A DNA stretch of 64,000 nt from a virus: IMG/VR virus record IMGVR_UViG_3300020220_000019, positions 1-64,000 of that record, one strand, 5' to 3'. The notes under the pieces were generated by a model. That model saw only the letters and a program-made list of their open reading frames with translations. It ran no database searches and was not told the origin of the DNA. Shown here in pieces: positions 46,769-53,769 of the stretch. A program made the translations under genes and the position numbers. Position 1 is the first letter of the stretch. Every line of letters begins with the position of its first letter.

Positions 46769-47320
46769 TTAAGCGTCCTTACTTTCCTGTTCATCAAATT
46801 TATAAAATAAATCCTTTACCTCTCTGGTGCTCTCATTTTCCTTCCAGGGCATTTTTATTTTTCTGGTCCTCAGAGGCATGTCTAGTGCGCGGGCAGCCGC
46901 AGCGCGAGTTCTACCTCCAACAATAAAGCTTCCCAGACCCTCAGCTTCAACGATGTTTACTGCAGGATAGTCACCTCTGCCTATACCCACTAAAAGATTG
47001 CGAAGATATCCTTCTGGATCTCTTAGTCTTTTCTCTCCCCATTCGCTCTCCGCACTGTCTTCTCTATTCTCTTTCTTTGCCCATTCTATAAATTTATTAA
47101 TTCTTTCCTCTTCGGATTCTCCTGTAACTTCTGGAGTATATGTATTCCCTATTCTGTCTAGATCAACTGGATCGGTGTATCCCACTGGAGATTCTGTCCA
47201 TATTTTTTCTATTTCTTTGTCCGTGAGTCCGGATGCGACACCACGGTCCCTGTACCACTGAAATTCTTCCATAAAATCTTTCATTTCGCTGTAATTAGAT
47301 GCATTTTTATACCAATTCAT
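46769..47320 (-). CDS. Tagged protein with ParB-like nuclease domain (MNWYK)
   Basis: 183 residues. MNWYKNASNYSE tag, then a helical region, then a ParB/Sulfiredoxin-like core: VNIVEAEGLGSFIVGGRTRA AAARALDMPLR near 130-160 corresponds to the family's DGxHRxxAA motif, with GGRTRAAAA here. Such domains bind or cut DNA, or use CTP. Its start overlaps the stop of the tagged gene before it. Confidence 0.65.
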   Translation of the reverse strand: MNWYKNASNYSEMKDFMEEFQWYRDRGVASGLTDKEIEKIWTESPVGYTDPVDLDRIGNTYTPEVTGESEEERINKFIEWAKKENREDSAESEWGEKRLRDPEGYLRNLLVGIGRGDYPAVNIVEAEGLGSFIVGGRTRAAAARALDMPLRTRKIKMPWKENESTREVKDLFYKFDEQESKDA

Positions 47321-47769
47321 TATTCATCCTCATCGTCATCCCAGTCTTCATCATCATCCGTCTCTTCCTCTGGTTCATTCCAGTCTTCTGGAGTTCTCTG
47401 CAGTTCTGTATCTAGATCCCATGGTCCGTAGTGCTTGTGCTCGGTAATTTTCTTTCTTACGTCTGCAAGCGTGTACGACATGTAGCTTCCCTTTTCGTCT
47501 GGATTTATGTTTCCAAGGGCGTAATATATTTCTTTTGGTATATCTATACTCTTACCACTGGAGTGGTCCATTGCAATGCCCTCTTTTGTCTCAACCCAAG
47601 CATGAGGAAATCGATGCCCGTATGCACTTCCGCGACCGTGCACCAATGCGTGAACCAGCAAATCTCCGTTGTCTTTAGGAAAATTCCTCACTAAAAGAAG
47701 ATTTAATGCCGCTTTAAAGCAGTCTCCGTCTCCTTTTGTCCATTTTCCTGCGCTCTTATACCAATTCAT
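47320..47769 (-). CDS. Tagged cysteine-protease-like protein (MNWYK)
   Basis: 149 residues. The tag MNWYKSAGKWTKGD leads into GDCFKAALNLL, then LVHALVHGRG, RFPHAWVETKEG and AMDHSSGK. The ordered Cys, His and Asp fit a papain/transglutaminase-like catalytic triad. HYGPWD precedes an extremely acidic tail (about 20 Asp/Glu). Similar proteins occur in many phages with no assigned function. Operon with the ParB-like gene. Confidence 0.65.
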   Translation of the reverse strand: MNWYKSAGKWTKGDGDCFKAALNLLLVRNFPKDNGDLLVHALVHGRGSAYGHRFPHAWVETKEGIAMDHSSGKSIDIPKEIYYALGNINPDEKGSYMSYTLADVRKKITEHKHYGPWDLDTELQRTPEDWNEPEEETDDDEDWDDDEDE

Positions 47770-47908
47770 GATACTAATATTTAATATTATAGATTATAAT
47801 AACCTTTTTTTTGATTGCTAATTCCCAATATCCTAAGCCGACCCTTTTAGGGATCTCCCCCATGAATTTTATAAATTTATATTTTTGGGGCAAGTTAAAC
47901 CATAAATT

Positions 47909-48013
47909 TTACTTGATTCGTCTGAAAGATCCAAAGAATCCAGATATAATTAATCCTATTCCAATACCATAACTTATAAGCTGCTTTGTCATTAAATCAT
48001 TTGTGTCTCCCAT
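47909..48013 (-). CDS. Possible 34-aa membrane peptide
   Basis: MGDTNDLMTKQLISYGIGIG then LIISGFFGSFRRIK: one transmembrane helix with a basic end. The frame is open further upstream to a TTG at 48163, but that extension looks non-coding. No strong ribosome-binding site; tentative. Confidence 0.35.
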   Translation of the reverse strand: MGDTNDLMTKQLISYGIGIGLIISGFFGSFRRIK

Positions 48014-48341
48014 CCATTGCCTTTTCAGCCACCCGTTTCGGTGGATCCCCCCTTGATTATTATAACTTCTATCGCCACACCCATTCTCTATGTTACCCAT
48101 ATGCGCTAATACACCACTTTCTGAGATGTATCTCTTACCGTATAAATATTTTTCGGGCTTCAATAATACCTATTGGGTTTGTGCCATCGGACTCCATCGG
48201 ATGCCCACTCAGCCGCTAAGGTATCCCCATAAGGGGCTTTTCATCACTAGAGGGAACGGATCCGCCACAACTGCCCTACGGGCAGAACAGGGAAAATATA
48301 CCAGGCTTCTCCTTGCCCCAAAATTTTATTACCAAAACACC
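48014..48341. other. Non-coding stretch with small hairpins
   Basis: Apart from one 17-bp motif copy, the sequence has short inverted repeats such as CCACC-GAAACG-GGTGG near 48037 and CTGCCC-GTA-GGGCAG near 48277, but no convincing gene. It may hold untranslated leaders or a small RNA. The neighbouring 47770-47908 is likewise without a gene and contains an AGGGTC/GATCCCT-type inverted repeat near 47846. Confidence 0.4.
48212..48228 (-). promoter_or_regulatory. 17-bp repeated motif, copy 2 of 7
   Basis: GGGGATACCTTAGCGGC, one mismatch at the end; lies in the non-coding stretch and is preceded by a CCCC/GGGG hairpin. Confidence 0.55.
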
Positions 48342-49112
48342 TTACGTCCCATGGACCATCCATAAACGCATGTGCCCGTAATTGAAATCCCCAGAGTCCA
48401 TCTCTTTCCATGAATAGTGACACGATCCGCAGTCCAGATCCCTGTCGTCGTATCGCTTGAAACTACAGCCTATATCACCGAAGCACCTCTCTACGGCTGC
48501 AGCACTCAAAAACGTACCTACACCCGTAAGGCTCTTGTCCATGCCTCCCGTGTCATTCGAGTTTATCTTCACCCACTTAGGATCACTCGAGTCCACTACC
48601 TCACACTCGTAGCTCATTACCGGGGCATGACCCACTGCACACATCAGATCGTACTCCCATGCATCAGGAGGAAGATGGTGCGATATACCCCAGTGTATCA
48701 CAAGGTCAAACTTCCCAAGATCGTAGTCCTTCGTCTGGTCCACAAGCTTTACCTCAAGGTCTGGCCAGTAGTAGTTCGTTGCCTCCACGCACCACTCCCT
48801 GCCGTCCGTTGCCAATGGGTTCGCTCCCCAGTCCTTCAGCATCTTGCTCACATGACCGTGACCACAACCAAGCTCAAGAATCCTCTTGCCCCCAAACCAC
48901 CCCTTGCCACCCATAAGCTTGCACAGCTTCATCATCCTCACCATTCTCCATGGCTTGTACCACTGACCATTGAAAAGACTGCCGTGCTTAAGCTCGTTCT
49001 CCGCTTGCTGGCGGTTTAGCTCCTTCCACAGCCTCCCGTAGTCGGTAGGGTCGTTCTCAACGTGGTCGTTGGTCTTGCTTACGCTGAAATGTTCTATTTT
49101 ATAACTTTCCAT
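48342..49112 (-). CDS. Class I SAM-dependent methyltransferase
   Basis: 256 residues, AAAGGAG site. RILELGCGHGHVSKMLKDWG near 78 is motif I, LATDGREWCVEA is motif II, and KFDLVIHWGISHHL near 135 is motif IV/post I. Similar enzymes methylate sugars, lipids or small molecules. Two copies of the 17-bp motif lie 57 and 103 bases upstream. Confidence 0.82.
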   Translation of the reverse strand: MESYKIEHFSVSKTNDHVENDPTDYGRLWKELNRQQAENELKHGSLFNGQWYKPWRMVRMMKLCKLMGGKGWFGGKRILELGCGHGHVSKMLKDWGANPLATDGREWCVEATNYYWPDLEVKLVDQTKDYDLGKFDLVIHWGISHHLPPDAWEYDLMCAVGHAPVMSYECEVVDSSDPKWVKINSNDTGGMDKSLTGVGTFLSAAAVERCFGDIGCSFKRYDDRDLDCGSCHYSWKEMDSGDFNYGHMRLWMVHGT

Positions 49113-49168
49113 AGTGCGTGCTCCTTTAGGCTTCTATCGACTTTACATAAATAATAATATCATAAACT

Positions 49169-49185
49169 CCCACTAAGGTATCCCC
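49169..49185 (-). promoter_or_regulatory. 17-bp repeated motif, copy 3 of 7
   Basis: GGGGATACCTTAGTGGG preceded by TTTTCGGGCGT; upstream of the methyltransferase at 49112. Confidence 0.6.
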
Positions 49186-49214
49186 CACGCCCGAAAATAA
49201 TAATGCCATAACCT

Positions 49215-49231
49215 CCCACTAAGGTATCCCC
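49215..49231 (-). promoter_or_regulatory. 17-bp repeated motif, copy 4 of 7
   Basis: GGGGATACCTTAGTGGG with the same TTTTCGGGCGTA flank; 46 bases from copy 3, so the unit is locally tandem. Confidence 0.6.
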
Positions 49232-49270
49232 TACGCCCGAAAATTAAATCCAAACACCCTGCTGTCAAGA

Positions 49271-50209
49271 CTATGCTGGATCGGTGGTTGGATCGAAACC
49301 AACACGCTGATTCATTATTTTTTCAGCCATTTCTACAGATGCTGCAAGATTTTCAGGGTGTAAAACTTGCCGATCACCCAAGGTTTTTTTGATGAGTGAA
49401 AACAGCTCAATGTATCCATCCCTCTCCATCATTTTGAATAGTATGTTACCCCGACCCCAGTTTTGGCTTATTCTTCCAGGAGCTGCAGGCTGGCTGTAGG
49501 CCTCGCCTCTCAAACTTCTTATCCGCTTAATTGCTGAAGCTATCTCACGAGCTTGGGGCCAAAGCCACTTCCCTAACTCGCTTGGCTTACCTGATTCAAG
49601 TGCCTGTCTGCCCACCTTTGCCCAGGACCTTGCCATCCCTCGCAACTCCTCCTCAAGGCGACGGTACTCTTTGCGTTCCTCAGAACTTCCTAACTCAACT
49701 AATTTGCGATAACTACCTGAGGCACCTATCAGAGAGGGCTTCTTCACAAAGCGCCTTTCGGTGGGGTCGTAAATGGCATCAGCATTGGCACTCTGGGTCC
49801 CCACTAACGAATCTGGTGCGATCTTGAACTGGATTGGCCTCTCCTTAAAATACATAGTTTTGTCAAGATTTTCTATAATCCAATCGTTGATGACCCAAAA
49901 CCTCCGATCTGTTTTAGGCATGTTGATGAAAACGGTGGTGTCTATGTCGCTCTTGGGGGTGTATTGGTAAGTTACTGCTGCTCCAATGACTTCATGATGC
50001 GTGATCTTGACCCCGGGATGGGTGGAATCAAGATATTCCTGTATCTGTGCAAGACCCCTGTTGATCATCTCAACGACATAATCGCTCATGCGGGTGGAGC
50101 CCGGATCAAATACATCGCTCAACTCCTTGGATGGATTGTCTACGATGCCCGCACGCTTCCACCAGTTGCCCACCGTTCTTGCCGCCATGTTGCGATTGAT
50201 GTCTCTCAC
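49271..50209 (-). CDS. Nucleotidyltransferase-fold protein with NWWKRAG element
   Basis: 312 residues from a GTG at 50209; an ATG at 50188 (MAARTVGNWWKRAG) is an equally good start. GAAVTYQYTPKSDIDTTVF near 85-103 resembles the G-S...DxD core of minimal nucleotidyltransferases. The C-terminal half is helical and basic. The NWWKRAG peptide is a tag relative. In frame upstream, a 13-codon open stretch (MNWLKEELYEAVG) precedes TAA 50219-50221, so the original protein may have begun there. Confidence 0.6.
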   Translation of the reverse strand: MRDINRNMAARTVGNWWKRAGIVDNPSKELSDVFDPGSTRMSDYVVEMINRGLAQIQEYLDSTHPGVKITHHEVIGAAVTYQYTPKSDIDTTVFINMPKTDRRFWVINDWIIENLDKTMYFKERPIQFKIAPDSLVGTQSANADAIYDPTERRFVKKPSLIGASGSYRKLVELGSSEERKEYRRLEEELRGMARSWAKVGRQALESGKPSELGKWLWPQAREIASAIKRIRSLRGEAYSQPAAPGRISQNWGRGNILFKMMERDGYIELFSLIKKTLGDRQVLHPENLAASVEMAEKIMNQRVGFDPTTDPA

Positions 50210-50218
50210 GATTACATT

Positions 50219-50260
50219 TTACCCCACCGCTTCGTAAAGTTCCTCTTTCAACCAGTTCAT
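50219..50260 (-). other. 13-codon tag mini-frame ending in in-frame TAA
   Basis: ATG at 50260 encodes MNWLKEELYEAVG, then TAA; the frame is the same as the downstream gene, 51 bases from its GTG. It is preceded by the same 17-bp motif and the same TATAGGTATAATATT spacer as the dehydrogenase gene. It is a nonsense-interrupted N-terminus, a leader peptide, or a sequence error. Confidence 0.5.
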
Positions 50261-50281
50261 AATATTATACCTATACCACCT

Positions 50282-50298
50282 CCCACTAAGGTATCCCC
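50282..50298 (-). promoter_or_regulatory. 17-bp repeated motif, copy 5 of 7
   Basis: GGGGATACCTTAGTGGG followed by AGGTATAGGTATAATATT and the ATG at 50260. The TATAAT and GGAGG within this block could be a -10 box and ribosome-binding site. Confidence 0.65.
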
Positions 50299-50310
50299 TA
50301 CGCCCGAAAA

Positions 50311-51351
50311 TTAAATCCAAACGTTCTCGGGAGAACCCCGTACCGCAGAGATCATGTTGCGGATCCACACCCTCTTCACGTTCGCAACCGACTCATCTGA
50401 ATCGTATGAACACGGAGATATGTGGACGTTCTCGTAACGACGCAGACTTTCGGTCTCATGCCTGCCACTCTCCACAGAGTAACCGCGAATCCTGCCCCCG
50501 TCCAGAGCATCCTTCAACGCCCCAATGTCAACAATAATGTCCGTTGCAAGATTCACCAGTATCAGGTCCTTACACATACCCAAAAGCTTCTCCCCTATAA
50601 GACCCTCATTGCTCTTGTTCGTATGAGGCTGGTGGCACGGTACGTGGATGCTCACCACGCAAGCCTCCCTGAATATGTCCTCCAGAGAATCCCCGCCGCC
50701 ACGCTTCGGATCCACATCGTTGTACATAACACGCATCCCCAAAGCCTCAAGGAATGAACCCACGCGTGAACCTATGTGTCCCTTACCTATCACCCCTGCA
50801 ACCTTGCCCTTCAGGTCAAGAGACTTCCTGCACTCCACGTCACGATCCTTCACCACGTCAACATACGCAAGATGACGGTTCCTGGCATGCAAAAGTATCT
50901 CCGTAAGTGCTGATTCAGCAACACTTTCTGTCGTAGTGTCAGGAGAATCCTGAAGCACAATACCAAGCCGCTTCGCAATACCAGGACTAAAGAAGTCCGC
51001 GTCAGTCATGTCAACATTAATCCCCTTCAAACCCCGAACACCCGGAAATTTATAAAATACCTCCGTAAGCTTGTCCAACTTGTTCGGGTCCGGAAAAGGC
51101 ATCGGATCCATGTTCAACATCAGATAGTCGTAGCCCTCGCAACGCTTACCAAGCTCACGCTCCGTAATGTGCTTCGTCTGAACCCAATCCACCTGGGCAA
51201 TCTCACGCAAAGGCTTCAGATCTTCGTCCGTAATGCCCCACATGTCCGGAAGAGACACCATAAGCACCCTGGGTTTCTTTCCCGAAAGCACCCTGGGTTT
51301 CTTTCCCGAAAAATTATCTCGCTCGTCCCTTGCAAATTTCAACCAGTTCAT
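50311..51351 (-). CDS. Tagged D-2-hydroxyacid dehydrogenase (MNWLK)
   Basis: 346 residues. MNWLKFARDERDNF tag, then a 24-bp tandem duplication (SGKKPRVL twice), then a complete NAD-dependent 2-hydroxyacid dehydrogenase: TTTESVAESALTEILLHARN, the Rossmann glycine motif VAGVIGKGHIGSRVGSFLEA near 185, VVSIHVPCHQPHTN and VNLATDIIVDIGALKDAL. The usual final His is uncertain (ENVHISPC). Related enzymes include phosphoglycerate dehydrogenase. A tag on a soluble metabolic enzyme is striking. Confidence 0.85.
   Translation of the reverse strand: MNWLKFARDERDNFSGKKPRVLSGKKPRVLMVSLPDMWGITDEDLKPLREIAQVDWVQTKHITERELGKRCEGYDYLMLNMDPMPFPDPNKLDKLTEVFYKFPGVRGLKGINVDMTDADFFSPGIAKRLGIVLQDSPDTTTESVAESALTEILLHARNRHLAYVDVVKDRDVECRKSLDLKGKVAGVIGKGHIGSRVGSFLEALGMRVMYNDVDPKRGGGDSLEDIFREACVVSIHVPCHQPHTNKSNEGLIGEKLLGMCKDLILVNLATDIIVDIGALKDALDGGRIRGYSVESGRHETESLRRYENVHISPCSYDSDESVANVKRVWIRNMISAVRGSPENVWI
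51263..51310. repeat. 24-bp perfect tandem duplication
   Basis: 51263-51286 and 51287-51310 are identical. It duplicates eight codons directly after the tag of the dehydrogenase, a young length change in a linker. Confidence 0.85.
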
Positions 51352-51372
51352 AATATTATACCTATACCACCT

Positions 51373-51389
51373 CCCACTAAGGTATCCCT
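51373..51389 (-). promoter_or_regulatory. 17-bp repeated motif, copy 6 of 7
   Basis: AGGGATACCTTAGTGGG, then AGGTATAGGTATAATATT and the dehydrogenase ATG, identical to the downstream block of copy 5. Confidence 0.65.
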
Positions 51390-51418
51390 TCCACCCAAAA
51401 TTAAAAAACTACCATTTT

Positions 51419-51435
51419 CCCACTAAGGTATCCCC
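51419..51435 (-). promoter_or_regulatory. 17-bp repeated motif, copy 7 of 7
   Basis: GGGGATACCTTAGTGGG preceded by a CCCTCTGAGGGG hairpin; 46 bases upstream of copy 6, again the tandem spacing seen for copies 3 and 4. Confidence 0.6.
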
Positions 51436-51550
51436 TCAGAGGGATTTTACCCCAAGTAATAGGGGGGTACGGTAGGGGGTAGCCGCCAAGGCACTTTCCG
51501 GTCGGCTCAGTTTGACGCTGGTTTGTCCGTGGTTTTTTCGTGGTTCGGTT

Positions 51551-51580
51551 GCACAGTTAGTCTATTCGCGGGATGCAACT
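51551..51580 (-). promoter_or_regulatory. Right-arm leader, outermost copy, without ribosome-binding site
   Basis: Minus-strand AGTTGCATCCCGCGAATAG then ACTAACTGTGC. It matches the leader block but is followed by no convincing gene (a 15-codon GTG frame at most). The surrounding 51436-51670 holds nothing else I can support. Confidence 0.55.
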
Positions 51581-51670
51581 TGTTACCCCACGGATTCCGG
51601 TTGGTCTGTGGCTGAGTCCGTCTGTGCAGGGTCTAGTGTAGCGGCGTGCTGCTCTGCCCGGTTCGACTTA

Positions 51671-52066
51671 CTAGGGTTCGCCGTACTCGGCTTGCAGACG
51701 GGCTTCGTGAGCGGCTTCGGCTGCGGCTGCACGGGCTGCGTCTGCGTCTGCTGTGGCTGCGGCTGCGGCTGCCTTCGCGTTGGCGACGGCTGCCAACTGC
51801 GCGGCGTACTTGGGCATGATCTTGCGGAGGGATGCGATCTGCTTGGGGGACAGGGAGCCACGCCCCTTGAACTGCTCGACAAGGGAGGTGCAGAACGAAG
51901 CATCCACTCCGTTGAAGCCTACGCCGTTGTGATGGGTTGTGCTGCCTGCGGCGCGTTCGTCCTCGGTCTGTAGGGCGAAGATGGCAAGCAAGCCACGAAT
52001 GAGCCAAGCGTCATCGGTCATCAGTTTGGTGCGGACGGTTTCGGCGGTGTAGGTAGTGGTGGGCAT
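51671..52066 (-). CDS. Conserved phage-type protein with NGVGFNGVDA motif, 131 aa
   Basis: DDAWLIRGLLAIFALQTEDE, HHNGVGFNGVDASF and GSLSPKQIASLRKIMPKYA are a pattern I recall from uncharacterised proteins of phages and plasmids. The last 40 residues are an Ala-rich helix. Preceded by a right-arm leader. Confidence 0.65.
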   Translation of the reverse strand: MPTTTYTAETVRTKLMTDDAWLIRGLLAIFALQTEDERAAGSTTHHNGVGFNGVDASFCTSLVEQFKGRGSLSPKQIASLRKIMPKYAAQLAAVANAKAAAAAATADADAARAAAAEAAHEARLQAEYGEP

Positions 52067-52070
52067 GGGT

Positions 52071-52110
52071 GGGTTCCTCTTGTCTAGTTAGTTTGTTTCC
52101 CCGATGCAAC
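52071..52110 (-). promoter_or_regulatory. Right-arm leader before gene 52066
   Basis: TTGCATCGGGG-AAACAAACTAACT-AGACAAGAGGAACCC, a slightly diverged copy. Confidence 0.7.
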
Positions 52111-52117
52111 AATGGTA

Positions 52118-52148
52118 CAGGGCGCGGTGTACGGCTCACCACGCCCTG
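52118..52148 (-). terminator. G+C-rich hairpin between genes
   Basis: CAGGGCG-TGGTG paired with TACACC-GCGCCCTG. It follows the gene ending at 52180 and precedes the next leader; lacks a clear U tract. Confidence 0.5.
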
Positions 52149-52179
52149 CTTGGTTCATCCTGACCGTGGGTTCACCCGT

Positions 52180-52578
52180 TTAGGTGACCTGCACGGTGAA
52201 GGTGTTGAAGGTCTGCGTTCCTGGCACGGTGCGGACGGTGGTTGCGCCGATCCCTTCCATGACTTCCTTGACGGATTCGCTCATGGAGTCGCGGTACTCC
52301 TTGCGCTGCTCATCGGTCATCTGCTGCACGGTACTGACGATCTCGGTGATGCGACCGCGACCGAATCCTGCGAGGTGGAGTGCCACAGAGAGTAGCGTCC
52401 ACGGGCAAGCGGCTTGGGGGACGGTCTTGGTGTACGGTTCGCCGCGCTTCATGTCGAAGGTGATGGCGAAGGTGATCTCGCCGCTCATCGCGCTTCCGGG
52501 GGTGATGTCGAAGTGGGTCTTGACGGCATCGCGGAGTGCGGTGGCGGTATCCTTGCTGACGCTGCTGATCTGCTTCAC
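52180..52578 (-). CDS. Unknown protein, 132 aa
   Basis: GTG start (MKQISSVSKDTATALRDAV) placed just after the leader's GGAG. MTDEQRKEYRDSMSESVKEV is helical. No family recognised. Confidence 0.65.
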   Translation of the reverse strand: MKQISSVSKDTATALRDAVKTHFDITPGSAMSGEITFAITFDMKRGEPYTKTVPQAACPWTLLSVALHLAGFGRGRITEIVSTVQQMTDEQRKEYRDSMSESVKEVMEGIGATTVRTVPGTQTFNTFTVQVT

Positions 52579-52582
52579 GGTT

Positions 52583-52642
52583 GGGTTCTCCTTGCAGGGG
52601 AACTATTCCCTTGCCTGATTAGTTTATTTCCCTGATGCAACT
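52583..52642 (-). promoter_or_regulatory. Right-arm leader with internal hairpin insertion
   Basis: The block TTGCATCAGGG-AAATAAACTAATC is separated from CAAGGAGAACCC by an 18-base insertion that includes the hairpin GGGAAT-AGTTCCC. The two halves of the leader can thus be separated, which suggests they are distinct modules. Confidence 0.7.
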
Positions 52643-52794
52643 TCCCGCCGCAGTTCGCTCTTGGCGCGTCTGCGTTCGGTGCGGGGGTCGGTGTTCCGCT
52701 TGCCCCAAGTCTTGGCGCGGAGTCGGATGCCTGCTCGGAAGGCGTCGTGTACGAACTTTCCGGGTCGGTGTCCGGTGGGTGGCTTGGTGGTCAT
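52624..52794 (-). CDS. Small basic protein, 56 aa
   Basis: ATG at 52794 after a leader; KPPTGHRPGKFVHDAFRAG followed by an Arg/Lys-rich half, ending EVASGK. The final codons and TAA come from the next leader. Possibly nucleic-acid binding by charge. Confidence 0.7.
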   Translation of the reverse strand: MTTKPPTGHRPGKFVHDAFRAGIRLRAKTWGKRNTDPRTERRRAKSELRREVASGK

Positions 52795-52800
52795 GTGGTG

Positions 52801-52839
52801 GGTTCTCCTTGCCCGATTAGTTTATTCTCCGGATGCAAG
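52801..52839 (-). promoter_or_regulatory. Right-arm leader before gene 52794
   Basis: TTGCATCCGGAG-AATAAACTAATC-GGGCAAGGAGAACC. Confidence 0.75.
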
Positions 52840-52846
52840 AAACGCG

Positions 52847-52885
52847 GTGGGGCAGGGAGGCGAGACGCTGCCTGCCCTGCCCCAC
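52847..52885 (-). terminator. Strong hairpin, probable terminator
   Basis: GTGGGGCAGGG pairs with CCCTGCCCCAC. It lies between the gene ending at 52903 and the following leader. Confidence 0.6.
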
Positions 52886-52902
52886 ACGCGGAACCCAATG
52901 TG

Positions 52903-53286
52903 TCAGGGGGTGACGAAGTGACACCGTGCAAGGTCGTCCATCGCGGTGATCTGATCTGCGGTCTTGCGGATTTCGGGGCAGGGAGTGTAGTCCTCGCCGT
53001 CCAGTTCGCCCTCGTCGTTGACGCTGCGGACAACCACGCAGTCTCCGCACAGGAAGTCTCCCATTGGTCGCAGACGCTTGTACCACAGGAAGGTTGCGAC
53101 CGGATTGATGGGGAGGTTCTTCAACTTGCCCTCCTCGTCGATGTAGGCTGCGTGACCATCGCCCATCGGGACTGCCTCAATGTAACCGCCGCCGATTGCG
53201 GCCACGATGCTTTCGTATCCGGTGTTAGGGATTTCGCTCACGGTTCCATCGACCTTGATCAGGATCATCGTCTTGGTGCTGCTCAT
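52903..53286 (-). CDS. DUF3846-like phage protein, 127 aa
   Basis: ILIKVDGTVSEIPNTGYESI, AAIGGGYIEAVPMGDGH, AAYIDEEGKLKNLPINPVAT and GDFLCGDCVVV follow the DUF3846 pattern known from phages and plasmids, function unknown. Leader upstream. Confidence 0.75.
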   Translation of the reverse strand: MSSTKTMILIKVDGTVSEIPNTGYESIVAAIGGGYIEAVPMGDGHAAYIDEEGKLKNLPINPVATFLWYKRLRPMGDFLCGDCVVVRSVNDEGELDGEDYTPCPEIRKTADQITAMDDLARCHFVTP

Positions 53287-53290
53287 TGGT

Positions 53291-53333
53291 GGGTTCTCCT
53301 TGTGCAGTTAGTTTATTTCCCTGATGCAAGTTT
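53291..53333 (-). promoter_or_regulatory. Right-arm leader before gene 53286
   Basis: CTTGCATCAGGG-AAATAAACTAACTG-CACAAGGAGAACCC. Confidence 0.75.
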
Positions 53334-53725
53334 CAGTCGGTGTTGAGGCTTGAAGCGTCATTGACCGCATCGGTGGGCGGGTTTGGCTTCTTTCCCTTTG
53401 GCGGGTTCTTCCGCTTCGGCTTGGTCTTGCCCTTCGGTGCGGCAGGTGATTCCTTCTCAATCACCTTGCTGCGGTTGTAAACCGGATACTTGAGGTGGTT
53501 GAGATCGTGGTGGAAGTCACCGAACTTCTTGCTCGTCTTGCTCACACGGTTGACCTTCCGTGCGACCATGAGCGACAGCACGATGTGGGAGACGAGCGAT
53601 GCTGCCACACCAGTAGCGATGAAGGTCAATGCCTTGGGCATGGATCTGTCCAATGCGATTGCCACGGCAAACGAGACTGCTCCACCAGTCAGGGCAACGG
53701 TCAGGTACTTGAGGTTCCGGTTCAT
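53333..53725 (-). CDS. Membrane protein with basic tail, 130 aa
   Basis: Two hydrophobic helices (about 8-25 and 31-54: LTFIATGVAASLVSHIVLSL), then a Lys/Pro-rich cytoplasmic-type tail (TKPKRKNPPKGKKPNPP). Function unknown. Confidence 0.65.
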   Translation of the reverse strand: MNRNLKYLTVALTGGAVSFAVAIALDRSMPKALTFIATGVAASLVSHIVLSLMVARKVNRVSKTSKKFGDFHHDLNHLKYPVYNRSKVIEKESPAAPKGKTKPKRKNPPKGKKPNPPTDAVNDASSLNTD

Positions 53726-53727
53726 TG

Positions 53728-53769
53728 GGTTCTCCTTGTCGGATTAGTTTATTTGCCCGATGAAAGATT
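53728..53769 (-). promoter_or_regulatory. Right-arm leader before gene 53725
   Basis: CTTTCATCGGGC-AAATAAACTAATCC-GACAAGGAGAACCC; close to consensus. It encodes the last codons (LSSGK and TAA) of the gene at 53749-54066. Confidence 0.8.

Noticed and set aside
48014-48163. N-terminal extension of the small membrane frame from a TTG
   Set aside because: The extension crosses hairpins and lacks a ribosome site and protein-like pattern.
51583-52007. Several long overlapping frames on both strands at the right-arm border
   Set aside because: They are shadows typical of G+C-rich DNA; only the frame at 51671-52066 has a leader and a recognisable family pattern.
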